Assembly: GCA_902984215.1 (NCBI GenBank)
Contig: CADWAF010000533.1
Span: 1-15,082 of the forward strand
Length of the DNA: 15,082 bases
Source of the DNA: Willaertia magna
Lineage: Eukaryota > Heterolobosea > Eutetramitea > Acrasida > Naegleriidae
Direction of reading: 5' to 3'
Below are positions 1-10,251 of this stretch, one piece after another (within the stretch, counting starts at the first letter, position 1; the number at the start of each line of letters is the position of its first letter). Both the position numbers and the translations under genes were made by a program. Under the pieces are notes generated by a model. The model had not been told where the DNA came from. It saw only the letters and a list, made by a program, of their open reading frames with translations, and did no database searches.

Positions 1-13
1 AATATATTTATTA

Positions 14-688
14 TTATATTTTATTAATTAAGTTAACACAATTTATTTTTATATCATTATTTAAACATTTATTTAATAAAAATAATTTAACTACTGAAAA
101 ATTAAATAAATTAATAATTACAGAAGATACTATTAATATATTTTTTATTTTTGATTATAAAAATAGATTTTTAATAATGAAGTATTTAAAAAATATTTTA
201 TTTACTAATAATCTTTTATTACTTTTTTTTTATTATTTTCATTATCAAAATCTTTTTTTTCTTTTTTTTTTCTTCTTCTTCTTTATTATTTCTATCATTA
301 TTATCAAAATCAAAATGGGTAAAAAAATTATTTTTAAAATTTTTAATACTTTGTAATAATAAAGTTTTTAAATAATTTAAATGTTTTTCATTAATATTTA
401 TTATTTTTTGAATAATTAATAAATTTATATTGATAATAGATTGTGATAAATTATGTTTGATTGGTTTATATTTGAGTTTGTTGTTAATGAAGTTAAAAAA
501 AAGTTGTTTAGACTTTAAAATGATAAAAAATTATTATTATTTTGAAATAATAGAATATTATTATCAAAATTAAAAACAAAAAAGTTTGTAAATTGTGATG
601 TTGGTAAAATAAAAAAATAATTAAGGTCAAATATGTTAGAAGTATTTGTAGTGATTATTGTTTTAGTAAGATATGTTGAAGTATTTTT
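14..688 (-). pseudogene. Possible decayed coding sequence in repeat spacer, copy 1
   Basis: Three overlapping minus-strand open stretches cover almost the whole spacer: 688-515 (57 codons), 530-219 (103 codons) and 229-14 (70 codons with one internal stop at 155-157). Neighbouring stretches are in different frames and overlap by about 10-16 bases, the pattern expected of a gene broken by two indels and one nonsense change. In DNA this AT-rich, stops should occur about every ten codons by chance. The implied product is rich in Asn, Lys, Ile and Phe with an acidic/lysine tract (KEEEEKKK). No family is recognised, and an unrecognised spliced gene is an alternative. Confidence 0.4.
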
Positions 689-724
689 TTAATTAATTTT
701 TATAGTTCAAAAAATAAAATAAAT

Positions 725-1344
725 ATTCATAAATCTAACTATATCTAATATTATAATAAATCTAACTAAATCGTATATTACAATAAATTTAATTGAATCT
801 AATATTATAATAAATTTAATTAAATTTAATATTACAATAAATCTAACTAAATTTAATATTATAATAAATCTAATTAAATCTAATATTACAATAAATCTAG
901 CTAAATCTAACATTACAAAAAATCTAATTAAATTCAACATTATAAAAAATCTAATTAAATCTAATATTATAATAAATCTAACTAAATTCAATATTACAAT
1001 AAATCTAACTAAATTTAATATTATAATAAATCCAATTAAATCTAACTTTACAATAAATTTAATTAAATCTAATATTATAATAAATCTAATTGAATTTAAT
1101 ATTATAATAGATTTAATTTAATTCAATATTACAATAAATCTATCTAAATTCAATATTATAACAAATTTATCAAAATTTAACATTACAATAGATCTATTTT
1201 GATTTAATATTATAATAAATCTAACTAAATTTAATATTATAATAAATTTTCTAAATTTAATATTACAATAAATCTAACTAAATTTAACATTATAATAAAT
1301 TTAACTAAATCTAATATTAAAATAAATTTAACTAAATTTAATAT
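725..1344. repeat. 27-bp minisatellite array 1
   Basis: About 23 degenerate copies of a 27-bp unit with core AATAAATCTAAYTA. Because 27 is a multiple of three, one minus-strand frame stays open for long stretches and reads as a nine-residue hydrophobic repeat of the LDLIRFIII type. That frame is open from 991 to 707, but stops and a shortened copy interrupt it elsewhere (for example near 1115 and 1245). I treat this as satellite DNA, not a gene. Confidence 0.92.
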
Positions 1345-1357
1345 AATATATTTATTA

Positions 1358-2028
1358 TTATATTTTATCAATTAAGTTAACACAATTTATTTTTATATCA
1401 TTATTTAAACATTTATTTAATAAAAATAATTTAACTACTGAAAAATTAAATAAATTAATAATTACAAAAAATACTATTAATATATTTTTTATTTTTGATT
1501 ATAAAAATAGATTTTTAATAATGAAGTATTTAAAAAATATTTTATTTACTAATAATCTTTTATTACTTTTTTTTTATTATTTTCATTATCAAAATCTTTT
1601 TTTTTTTTTTTTCTTCTTCTTCTTTATTATTTCTATCATTATTATCAAAATCTAAATGGGTAAAAAAATTATTTTTAAAATTTTTAATACTTTGTAATAA
1701 TAAAGTTTTTAAATAATTTAAATGTTTTTCATTAATATTTATTATTTTTTGAATAATTAATAAATTTATATTGATAATAGATTGTGATAAATTAATGTTT
1801 GATTGGTTTATATTTGAGTTTGTTGTTAATAAAGTTAAAAAAAAGTTGTTTAGACTTTAAAATAATAAAAAATTATTATTATTTTGAAATAATAAAATAT
1901 TATTATCAAAATTAAAAACAAAAAAGTTTGTAAATTGTGATGTTGGTAAAATAAAAAAATAATTAAGGTCAAATATGTTAGAAGTATTTGTAGTGATTGT
2001 TGTTTTAATAAGATATGTTGAGGTATTT
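1358..2028 (-). pseudogene. Possible decayed coding sequence in repeat spacer, copy 2
   Basis: This is the counterpart of the relic in unit 1, with the same terminal TAA (1358-1360) and the same internal nonsense codon. It carries an additional one-base A insertion near 1794, in a stretch that reads through in unit 1, which introduces a new minus-strand stop. The extra frameshift shows that this copy is not under coding constraint. Confidence 0.4.
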
Positions 2029-2064
2029 TTTTAATTAATTTTTACAGTTCAAAAAATAAAATAA

Positions 2065-2629
2065 ATATTTATAAATCTAACTATATCTAATATTATAATA
2101 AATCTAACTAAATCGTATATTACAATAAATTTAATTGAATCTAATATTATAATAGATTTAATTAAATTTAATATTACAATAGATCTAGCTGAATTTAATA
2201 TTATAATAAATTTAATTAAATCTAATATTATAATAAATCTAGCTAAATCTAACATTATAATAAATCTAATTAAATCCAACATTATAATAAATCTAATTAA
2301 ATCTAATATTATAATAAATCTAACTAAATTCAATATTACAATAAATCTAATTAAATTTAATATTATAATAAATCTCATTAAATCTAACTTTACAATAAAT
2401 TTAATTAAATCTAATATTATAATAAATCTAATTGAATTTAATATTATAATAGATTTAATTTAATTCAATATTACAATAAATCTATCTAAATTCAATATTA
2501 TAACAGATTTATCAAAATTTAACATTACAATAGATCTATTTTGATTTAATATTATAATAAATTTTCTAAATTTAATATTACAATAAATCAAATTAAATTT
2601 AATATTATAATAAATTAAATTAAATCTAG
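2065..2629. repeat. 27-bp minisatellite array 2
   Basis: This is the second copy of the array, about 21 repeats of the same 27-bp unit. The first and last variants match array 1 in order: the copy with AAATCGTATATT near the start, and the TCTATTTTGATT variant near the end. The arrays were therefore duplicated together and not expanded independently. It lacks one copy found in array 1. The minus-strand frame is open from 2378 to 2049 by the same periodicity effect. Confidence 0.92.
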
Positions 2630-2937
2630 TATATTAATACCTTTTTGACCATTTTTTTCTAGTAATTTTTACAAAAACTTTTCCATAATGCCTTAATCAC
2701 TGGAAATTAAAAATGTTCTAGCAAAAGTTTGGGATGCTAAGTTGTGTTGTTCAATTAACTAGTTTGATGGTTGTAACATGTAAGATTAGTAGTAAAAGAG
2801 GACTGTGTCTTTCACAAACAAATTTTGTTTATTAATCTTCCACGATTTGTTGGAAATAAAACCGTTTCACAAATTAAAAAAAATTGCGCACACAGGATAA
2901 CACTAAATTAACTGATCTAAGAAGAAATTTAAAAACT
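2630..2937. other. Intergenic stretch upstream of the KE-rich gene
   Basis: No gene is seen in these ~308 bases. Composition is clearly less AT-biased than the repeat to its left. A 15-base near-palindrome (AAACAAATTTTGTTT) lies at 2816-2830. The stretch presumably holds the promoter and 5' leader of the gene starting at 2938, but no TATA box or known element can be assigned. Confidence 0.5.
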
Positions 2938-4822
2938 ATGCGGCCCACCCGTTCTTCTCCGATGTAGGTTTTTTTTATAAAGATCATTAACTGTAACAAC
3001 AATAGTTCTCAACTAGGTTCTATTCTAAATGAAATTTATTTAAAACATGTAAAATATTGGGTTAGAAATGTTTTACAACTTTCCGATTCAAATGAATTAA
3101 AATTAATTGAAAATAAATTATTAGATAATAAATATAAATCAAGTAAAGAATTTTTAAATGAAATTGATGAATTAATAAGTAATGTAGAAATAAATTCAAA
3201 GTCAACAATTACAGTTGTTAGTAAAAAGAAAATTACTTCTTCATTAAAAGATTCTTATAGTAAAGAAAATATTTTGGATAAAATTCAAGAAGAATTAGAT
3301 AAAGTAAGTTTTATTTTTGTAAACTTTTTACAAAATTGGTGATTGACAGAAAGGTCAAAAAGTAATAGAATTAGAAAAGAAAATTAATAATCTATCAAAT
3401 AGTTCTTCTACAAATGAGAAAGAAGAAGAAAAAATAAATTCTAAACGAAAAAAGAAGAATGAAACAACTAATAGTCCTTCTTCTAAAAAGAAAAAGAAGA
3501 AATTTGAAGAAGAGTCAATTTCAGAAAATTCTGAAAAGGAAGAAGAAATAAAGAAAATTGAAAGTAAAGAAATTAATAATGAACAAGAAGAAATAAAGGA
3601 AGAATGTGAAAAGCAGAATGAAACGAAAAGAAAAAGAACAAAGAAAAATACTGAAATAAAGAAAGAAACTAAGAAAAAGAGAAATCCATCCACAAAAAGA
3701 AAGGCTAGTGAAAAAGAAGAAGAAGAAAAAGCTAATGATAATAATGAGAAAGAATTAATTGAGGCACAAAAAGAAGAAATTAAGCCAACTGAGACGAATA
3801 AAGAAGAAGATGATGATAAGAAAGAGTCACCAAAGAAAGAAAAAACAACAAAAACGACTGTAACAATAAAAAAGAAGACGAAAATAAATACAGAGATAAA
3901 TAAAAAAGAAGAAGAAAAGAAAGATGAAAAAGAAGAATCAATTGCGATAACAGAAAATAATACAGAACATGTGAAAGAAGAAGAAATAAAGGAAGAAGAA
4001 AAGAGTAAAAAGAAGAAAAAAGAAACAAAGACTACTAAAAAGAAAACAACAAGAAAAACAAAGAAAGAAAAAGAGAAAGAATTTAAAGAAAGTAAAGAAG
4101 TGGAACAAACAAAACAAGAAGAAAACAAAGTGGAAGAAAATAAAGAAGAAGAAAAATCAACTGAAGCAACAACTAAGAAGAAGAAAACATCTACTAAAAA
4201 AACAACTAAAAAGAAGAAGAAAGAAGATAAGAAAGAAGAAGAGAAAGAGGAAGAAGACTCTAATAAAAAGAAAAGAAAAAGGACAAGTACTAAAAAGAAA
4301 AAAGAAGAAGAAGAAAATAAGACAACTAGTTCAGAAAAAGTAGAAGAAGAAACAACTCCAATAAAAAAAAGAAAGAAAAGTACTAATAAAAAGAAAACAA
4401 AAGATGAAGCTAGTTCAGGAGGTGAAGGAGATGATGAAAAAGAATCATCTACTCCAATTAAAAAAAGAAATAAAAAGAAAACAAAAGAAAAGATTGATAA
4501 CGAAGAAAATGTTAGAACTCCAGAAAGAAAAGATCAAGAAATAGTTTCGCCTTCAACACCTGAAAATACACCAAGGACAAAAGAAATGATGAGAAGAAAT
4601 GTAACATTTTCGCCTGAAGTTGTTTTTCATGATTATTTAATTGAGTGCCCAATTTGTACAAGAAAATTTACAAAATATCAAATTAAGGCACACATGGACA
4701 AAATGCATTATGGAGTAGATACTACATTGAAAAAGAAGAAAGCTGGATTGACTAAGCAAATTATAAAGCAAGTGAAAGAAAAAGAACTAGAAAAAAATTT
4801 GGCAATTTTAAATAACGAGTAA
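2938..4822 (+). CDS. Lys/Glu-rich nuclear-type protein with C-terminal zinc finger
   Basis: Three exons are proposed: 2938-2963, 3006-3303 and 3350-4822, giving 598 residues. Introns are 2964-3005 (GTAGGT...ATAG, branch-like TTAAC) and 3304-3349 (GTAAGT...ACAG). Residues 1 to ~95 look folded and helical; the stretch KLLDNKYKSSKEFLNEIDEL faintly recalls a bromodomain. Residues ~125-510 are an extreme Lys/Glu tract with many basic nuclear-localisation-like clusters and several TP/SP sites near the end. A C2H2-type finger follows (Cys541, Cys544, His556, His561; CX2CX11HX4H). RRNVTF at 523-528 fits the RVxF docking motif for protein phosphatase 1. A chromatin or DNA-linked nuclear role is inference. 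The 26-nt first exon is the least certain part. The gene is convergent with its right-hand neighbour. Confidence 0.78.
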
Positions 4823-5084
4823 ACGTTTGATTTTAAGTACAATTTTTTATTATAAAATACTTTTTTACCATAATTTACATCCTAAGGATGTTAAACAAAA
4901 ATCAATCTTGGTTGATTGATTAAGGAAATACAAAAAGACAACAAAGAAGCCATCTAAACTGAGTAGTAAACTCTTTAGATTGGTGATACAGTAATCTGAT
5001 ATTAACAGAAAAAAGGAGCACATCCCTTAATTTCCCCTAAAATAAGGGTATTCACTTTGTTTTCAAATATACAAATATTCACAA
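4823..5084. terminator. Convergent intergenic region with four inverted repeats
   Basis: These 262 bases lie between two genes that end towards each other, so they hold both 3' ends. Four inverted repeats stand in a row: a 15-base palindrome with 7-bp arms at 4877-4891, an 8-bp stem with 6-base loop at 4900-4921, a longer stem of about 9-10 bp plus an inner GAGT/ACTC at 4950-4983, and CCCTTA/TAAGGG at 5024-5048. They could form 3'-UTR structures in either transcript, or part of a small RNA. No known RNA family is recognised. Confidence 0.45.
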
Positions 5085-7809
5085 TTAATTTTGTGGTTCC
5101 TCTTCATCAATCAAATCTTCATCCACAGCATAAAATCCACTATTTTGGTCTTCTTCATTACCAGTGTAAAAAACTCTTGCCTTATCTTTGAAAATAACTC
5201 TTCTACCTTTTTCCTTACTTGTCACACCAACACCTACAGGAGTATAAGCACCAGAGTTTTCCTTTGGTTGATTTGGATTAATCGTTGGACCATTTCTAAC
5301 TTCTGATCTAATTATTAAAATAGATTTTAGAGGTTGTACATTTGCTTGAGGTTGTTTAGCAGTAACATATTCAGGAGATTTCTTATCCTCAATTGCAATT
5401 GTTTCATCTTGTGAAGTTAAATGTGATTTATCTCCCTTTTTACGTTCAATCTTTATGACCTCTCTTTTTGGTGCTTTCTTTGTGCTGAATATTGGTAAAT
5501 TCAACAATGGTGAAAACCATTTAGATTTTGGAACTGTAAAATCTTTAACATTAAAGAAAGGTTCAATAACTCTATAATTGTTGTGTATTTTCTTTGAGTT
5601 AGCACTTGCCACAGCAAATAGAGTCCAAGCTATTTCAGTTAAAATTGCTTTAATATCGAAAGCATCAAACTCTCTTGCATCTGAATGAGGGAGAAATACA
5701 CTAGCATATTCAGCAATATCTTTTGTTCTTTCTGGTCTAATGCGCTCCTTCTTTTGTTTTTTAACTCTAGTCTTTGGTACACCACTTTGTTGTAATAATT
5801 GATAAGTTAAATTTTGCAATAATTGGAATTGTTGACCTTCAATTGAATCTGGATTATAAGCAATAGATGGACGTACTGACATGACAGATTTCTTTCTACC
5901 ACGACCTCCTTGTTCAAAAGCATTTTCTTCACCATATGAAAAAACACCTTTCCTTCTCTTTTCATGTAAATAAACTTTTAAAGCTTGAATGCAACCTCCT
6001 TTAGTCTCTTCAACATCACCTTGTTCACAAAAGTAAAAATTACAAATATCATGTCTTTTGTAATGTTTTGGATCAAATTTACCAGTTTTTTCATCAAACT
6101 TTAAAGTCCAATAAGCTTTATCAGTTAAAATTAAATATCTATATTGACTAACTTGATGTTTGTTAACTTTAACAACATGCCATCCTTTAATAATTTCCTC
6201 TCTATAAGGATTATTTTCATCATCATCATCTAAATCTTCTACACTTTCATAATTACTCATAATACTTTCATCCATTGGAGGAGTTTGAGTACCATTATTA
6301 TTTATTAATTGACCAGCAGAATGTTCTAATTTTGCTAATTTTCTATTTTCATTAATAAATATTCTGGCCTTCTCCATTACTTTCTTTTCATTCTCAGATG
6401 GTTGCCACCACTTTAATGATTCTCTTGTTAATACTCTTTTTAAATAACTTAAATCGGAATATTCTCTAACTTTATATAATTGAGCTACTGCACTTAATAA
6501 ATCATGTTTAAATAGTGGGGTAACATCTGTATTATACAATCCTGCAATTTTAATAATTGGTTTTAAATCATCTTTAAAGAACCATCCATTAGCATCATTA
6601 CCTTCTAATACATATCTTAATGTTAATGTTTTTGTTGCTTCATCTACATCAAAATCTTTTTTAGGCTTCTCTCCAATAGCAGAATGAGGATTAGGCTGTA
6701 AAGTAATAGCAATAGTTGATAAACCTAAAGATAAAGCATCTACTAAATCATCCTCTTCGTAAGCACAGATATCACTAATTGCAGCATATATTTGTTCTAA
6801 TATAAAATTAGAATTATCTTTATAAATTCTTTCTACTGCTCTTCCATAATCAATAGCAGCATATTTCATGTGATCCCAACAAACTTGTAATTTTAAAGGA
6901 TGTAAAAAATCATTCATAATTCTTCGTTCTAATTCCGGTATATAATATCTATCAATAATGAATTGTTGAACATCTGTTGATTTATCAATATTCTTTGTTA
7001 TATCTCTAACTATCCATTGAATTTCTTCTTCTTGGTTAACTTCAATTTCTACATAATCTACAATTACTCCATCTCTATAATATCCTACATCTCTTGAATC
7101 ATCACTATATTTAATAATATACTTTTGTAAATTTTGTTGAAGAAAGTCTCTTATATAAACATGTTTTGATCTTTCATGGTCTTTAATTTTTTTAGCGGGA
7201 AAGTTAAGAAAAAATGAAAAACTTACTGCTTTGTGGTGGTTTACAATGTGCAATTAAAGTTCCAACTAAACTAGCTGCACAACTTTTAGAGAAGAAACTA
7301 TTTAAAATAGTGTCTATTACTTCTGGGGCTCCTTCATTAAATAAAGTATTGAAAAGTTCATTAAAGCTATCCCAATCAACTTCTACTTCAATTTTTCTTT
7401 TTTTATAATTTTCTTCAATTAATTCATCTTCAGGAGATTTAATTACATTTGTTGTAGATTTAATTGTGTTAGTATTAATACAAGTTTCGTCAACATTATT
7501 TTTAAGTGGAGAAGAAGGTGTTGATGAAATTTCTTTTGATGTTTCTGATGGAAGTGTTGAAGTAGATGATTGTTCTTGAACAACAGGTGATGGTGTATTT
7601 GAATCTTGTTGCGATGCTTCAAGAGTTTTGACAGTGATTTGATTATCATGTTCTAAAATTTTTTCAACTTCTTGGGTATCTCTTAGTTTTTGTCTATATA
7701 TTATATCATGAAAAGGAGGTGAAAATAAAGCATTAGTTATCATTTCACCAAACTTTTGTAGTTTCTCTACAGTGGGAGCTAATAGCTCGCCTCTCTTCTT
7801 GGCATCCAT
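5085..7809 (-). CDS. Large protein with possible hSac2/PH-like domain
   Basis: Two exons, 7809-7227 and 7180-5085, are joined across a 46-nt intron (7226-7181; GTAAGT, branch-like TTAAC, ending AAAG) to give 892 residues. Without splicing, exon 1 would stop shortly after the junction. Residues 1-60 are helical, 65-135 are Ser/Thr/Pro-rich and disordered, and 140-500 are mostly helical with no recognised family. Residues ~527-605 (GWHVVKVNKHQ onward) look like a beta-rich PH/GRAM-like or hSac2 fold, as in Sac2/TPRG1-type proteins; this is a tentative resemblance. The tail is acidic and disordered, with RRVIF at 854-858. ATG at 7809 is the first in frame. It lies 157 bp downstream of the phosphodiesterase gene in the same orientation. 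Function is unknown; membrane or phosphoinositide association is only a guess. Confidence 0.8.
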
Positions 7810-7966
7810 TTATTGCTGTCAACAAGATGATGAGTTTAAATTTTTTACTTTTGTTTTTTTTATTTAATTGTTGCACCACTTTTTACAGAACTTGATTGAT
7901 GTTTGATTTATCAAAAGGCGTAAGGGTAACAGTATACAAACAAATATTTATTTAAAATGGTCTTAG
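7810..7966 (-). promoter_or_regulatory. Tandem intergenic: PDE 3' end and downstream promoter
   Basis: The 157-bp gap lies between two minus-strand genes. A polyadenylation hexamer AATAAA (minus strand, 7952-7947) sits about 15 bases after the phosphodiesterase stop codon. A GC-rich patch (AAAGGCGTAAGGG, near 7914-7926) about 110 bp upstream of the next start is the only candidate promoter element. Confidence 0.4.
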
Positions 7967-10103
7967 TTATTCTTCTATGTCCTTAGGATCCACATGTGAA
8001 TGTGTTTTCCAATATGTTTCATTCGCTTGCAAATGCTCAAGAACAAATTTCATACGAGGAAGTAGCTTACAGAATAATTTTATCGTAGGCGAGGCAATAA
8101 AGTTTATGTAGCTTGTTTGTAGGTCAGCAACACTAGTATTACCACTCATGAATGGCGAAACAGATAAAGAAAGTTCTTTCTCCACAGAGCCTTGGTTACG
8201 GATTTCTTCATCAAATAATTGTGCCCATTTAAGATATAATTGTTGTGGTCGAGCAGGATTGGAGGCATCTGAAACCTTAATAGCCATTTGCAGAGCTAGT
8301 CTCACATCATCTTTTGCTGAAATATCTACTTCATGAGATTCGTTTTCTTTTTCAACTTTTGTTTTAAATCTTGCCATTATTGCCCCATGATTACTCAAGT
8401 CAGTGGATAACACCATTTGAATAACGGTTTCCCTAACATCCTTATATTGTTCCTCAGAAAGAGATTGCAAAATATTCAAGTCCTTATTTCTCATTAATTC
8501 AAAAGCTTCAGCAATGTGGTGATTCTCTAATACAGATCTATCATTGTAAAGTATTGATAAATACGTTTGTGCATTAATTTCAAAACTATTATTAACCCCA
8601 GGATGGTCGAAATCATGAATTATTGCGGCCACTGTGGCAGCTAACAAATCTTCATCTGACAAATATTGGTGCAAGCCTCCCTTGTGAATAATATAGTGTA
8701 AAGATTGTAGTACATCAGCAGCATGAGCTGCATTGTGATAAGGATTATTATGATAACCAGCCTCTATGTTGCGTAAGAAGTTTATCAAATTTTGTTCCCC
8801 TATATTAAATTTATGAATTAGATCATTTTTAAGGAATAATGTAAAGGCAGTTGTAAATAATGGTTCATTGACTACTTCATTAATCTTAAAAACATCATAG
8901 TTCCATTTATCTACCTTGTCAAATAATTCAATTATGGTTTGTTTCATGTTAGACTTATCTATTGGAGAATTAGCAACAGTTTCTTCAAATTGTTTCTTAT
9001 CAACTTGACCTGACGTATTCTTGTCTGTACCTGATGATGTAAACTTTTCCTTTAAGTATTCTACCACTTCTTTGTTATATTGTTTTGTTGTTCTATTATT
9101 TCCAATCTTGAATGCATAATCTAAGTTTATAGCATTTAATACACAGTTGAAACTTTCATAAACTACATCATATTCTTTATCGCTCATATTTTTCCCTTTT
9201 ATGATTTTCTTCTTCTTTTCTATTAAGAACTTAGCAACAGGAAGAACAGGCATAGAGAGGCAATCTTTCCTTTTGGTTTTAGGGTCTTCTTTTTTAATTG
9301 TAAGGATAGGTCCTGTTGTATTGATCCGAGTATTGGTTGTAGGTACAGATTTGTTTGTAGTTACTTGTACTGGTGCAACCTTGTTAGTTGCTACATTAGC
9401 TTTTGGAGCAAGTTTTTTAGAGTTATACATTAATTGAGCTTTCTTTTGTTCTAATTGCTCATACTTTTCCTTTAGCATCTTCAACTCCATATCTTTATGT
9501 ACAACAGCCTTTTCGGATGTGTTTTGGGTATCTCTTGTATGATAAAAGTTATAGAGAGGCATAACATGTAAGCTAAAGAGTTTAGACCAATAATCATCTC
9601 TTTGCTTTAATTTTAGTTTAATTTCTGTTTTGTATGATTTTACGATCAAATCAATGTTTATCTTACAGCTAGTTTGATCAGAATCTTCAAAAGCAAGAGT
9701 AACACTTTTCTTGTAATAAGCGTCTCTAATAGCACTGAAGAACATTCCCCATTTAACACTACTCCCCATCTTTTGCTCTAAGTTAGTTTTCTTTTATCTA
9801 TTTAGTATTCTACAATGAAATTAAAAAACTTACTAGTTCTGATAATTCCTTTCTGCTTATAGCTCTTTCAAAAAGCTTAGTTTTGATATCACTAGCAGTT
9901 ATTAGGAGTTCCTCTGTTGGGGCATTTGGATTACATGATACATAGAATATTGAATTAAATTTAGGTATAGATAAATCAGTATAAACATTAGGCATAGACG
10001 CTAACATCTGCTCAAAAGAGTCTTGAGCTTCTTTTTGTCCATTGGTTGGTGATTCACCATTGGAAAGATTTGTACTATCTGCGACAGAGCAAGCAGAACC
10101 CAT
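7967..10103 (-). CDS. Class I cyclic-nucleotide phosphodiesterase with novel N-terminus
   Basis: Exon 1 is 10103-9834 and exon 2 is 9769-7967, with a 64-nt intron (9833-9770); a 3' site six bases earlier would add two residues. The product is about 690 residues. It hydrolyses cAMP and/or cGMP. Catalytic-domain marks are YHN with His435 (general acid), metal ligands His439, His475, Asp476 and Asp591, HDFDHPG, and the invariant purine-binding Gln641. The usual clamp Phe is Tyr644. The N-terminus MGSACS fits myristoylation at Gly2 with palmitoylation at Cys5, so membrane anchoring is likely. Residues ~50-170 resemble the beta-rich head of XRCC4/PAXX-family proteins, and a coiled coil follows at ~175-210. 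The link to residue ~285 is basic and disordered. Domain continuity across the intron supports the splice. Confidence 0.92.
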
Positions 10104-10251
10104 GATACAATTTTTTTTTAAAAATTATTAAGGCATAAAAACTGTACATTTTAATTTGGCGAGTTAAGATCATGCTTGTAGTAAAAAAGGCGGGTTTTTA
10201 CATTTGGTAATACCTGGTTGTTGCGGTGGGTTAATACTTCAATAAATATTT

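Larger units (their letters stand above)
1..2630. repeat. Tandem higher-order repeat, two ~1.34-kb units
   Basis: Position 1 realigns at 1345, and the two copies (1-1344 and 1345 to about 2630) stay collinear with an offset of 1340-1344. Each unit is a ~0.7-kb spacer followed by a 27-bp minisatellite. Differences are scattered substitutions, homopolymer length changes and one whole 27-bp copy present only in unit 1 (about 1210). Unit 2 ends where the sequence becomes less AT-rich at about 2630. The first unit starts exactly at the window edge, so more copies may lie upstream. The role is unknown. Such nested arrays are common in subtelomeric or pericentromeric DNA, but nothing here places it in either. 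Confidence 0.93.

Noticed and set aside
725..2629. CRISPR array
   Set aside because: The 27-bp units are contiguous and degenerate with no unique spacers, in a eukaryotic context.
3355..4128. Minus-strand reading frame of 257 codons opposite the Lys/Glu-rich gene
   Set aside because: Its Ser/Phe-rich content is simply the complement of Lys/Glu codons. The plus strand gives a spliced gene with a recognisable zinc finger.
9201..9437. Plus-strand frame opposite the PDE linker
   Set aside because: It is a shadow of the basic linker region and has no independent support.
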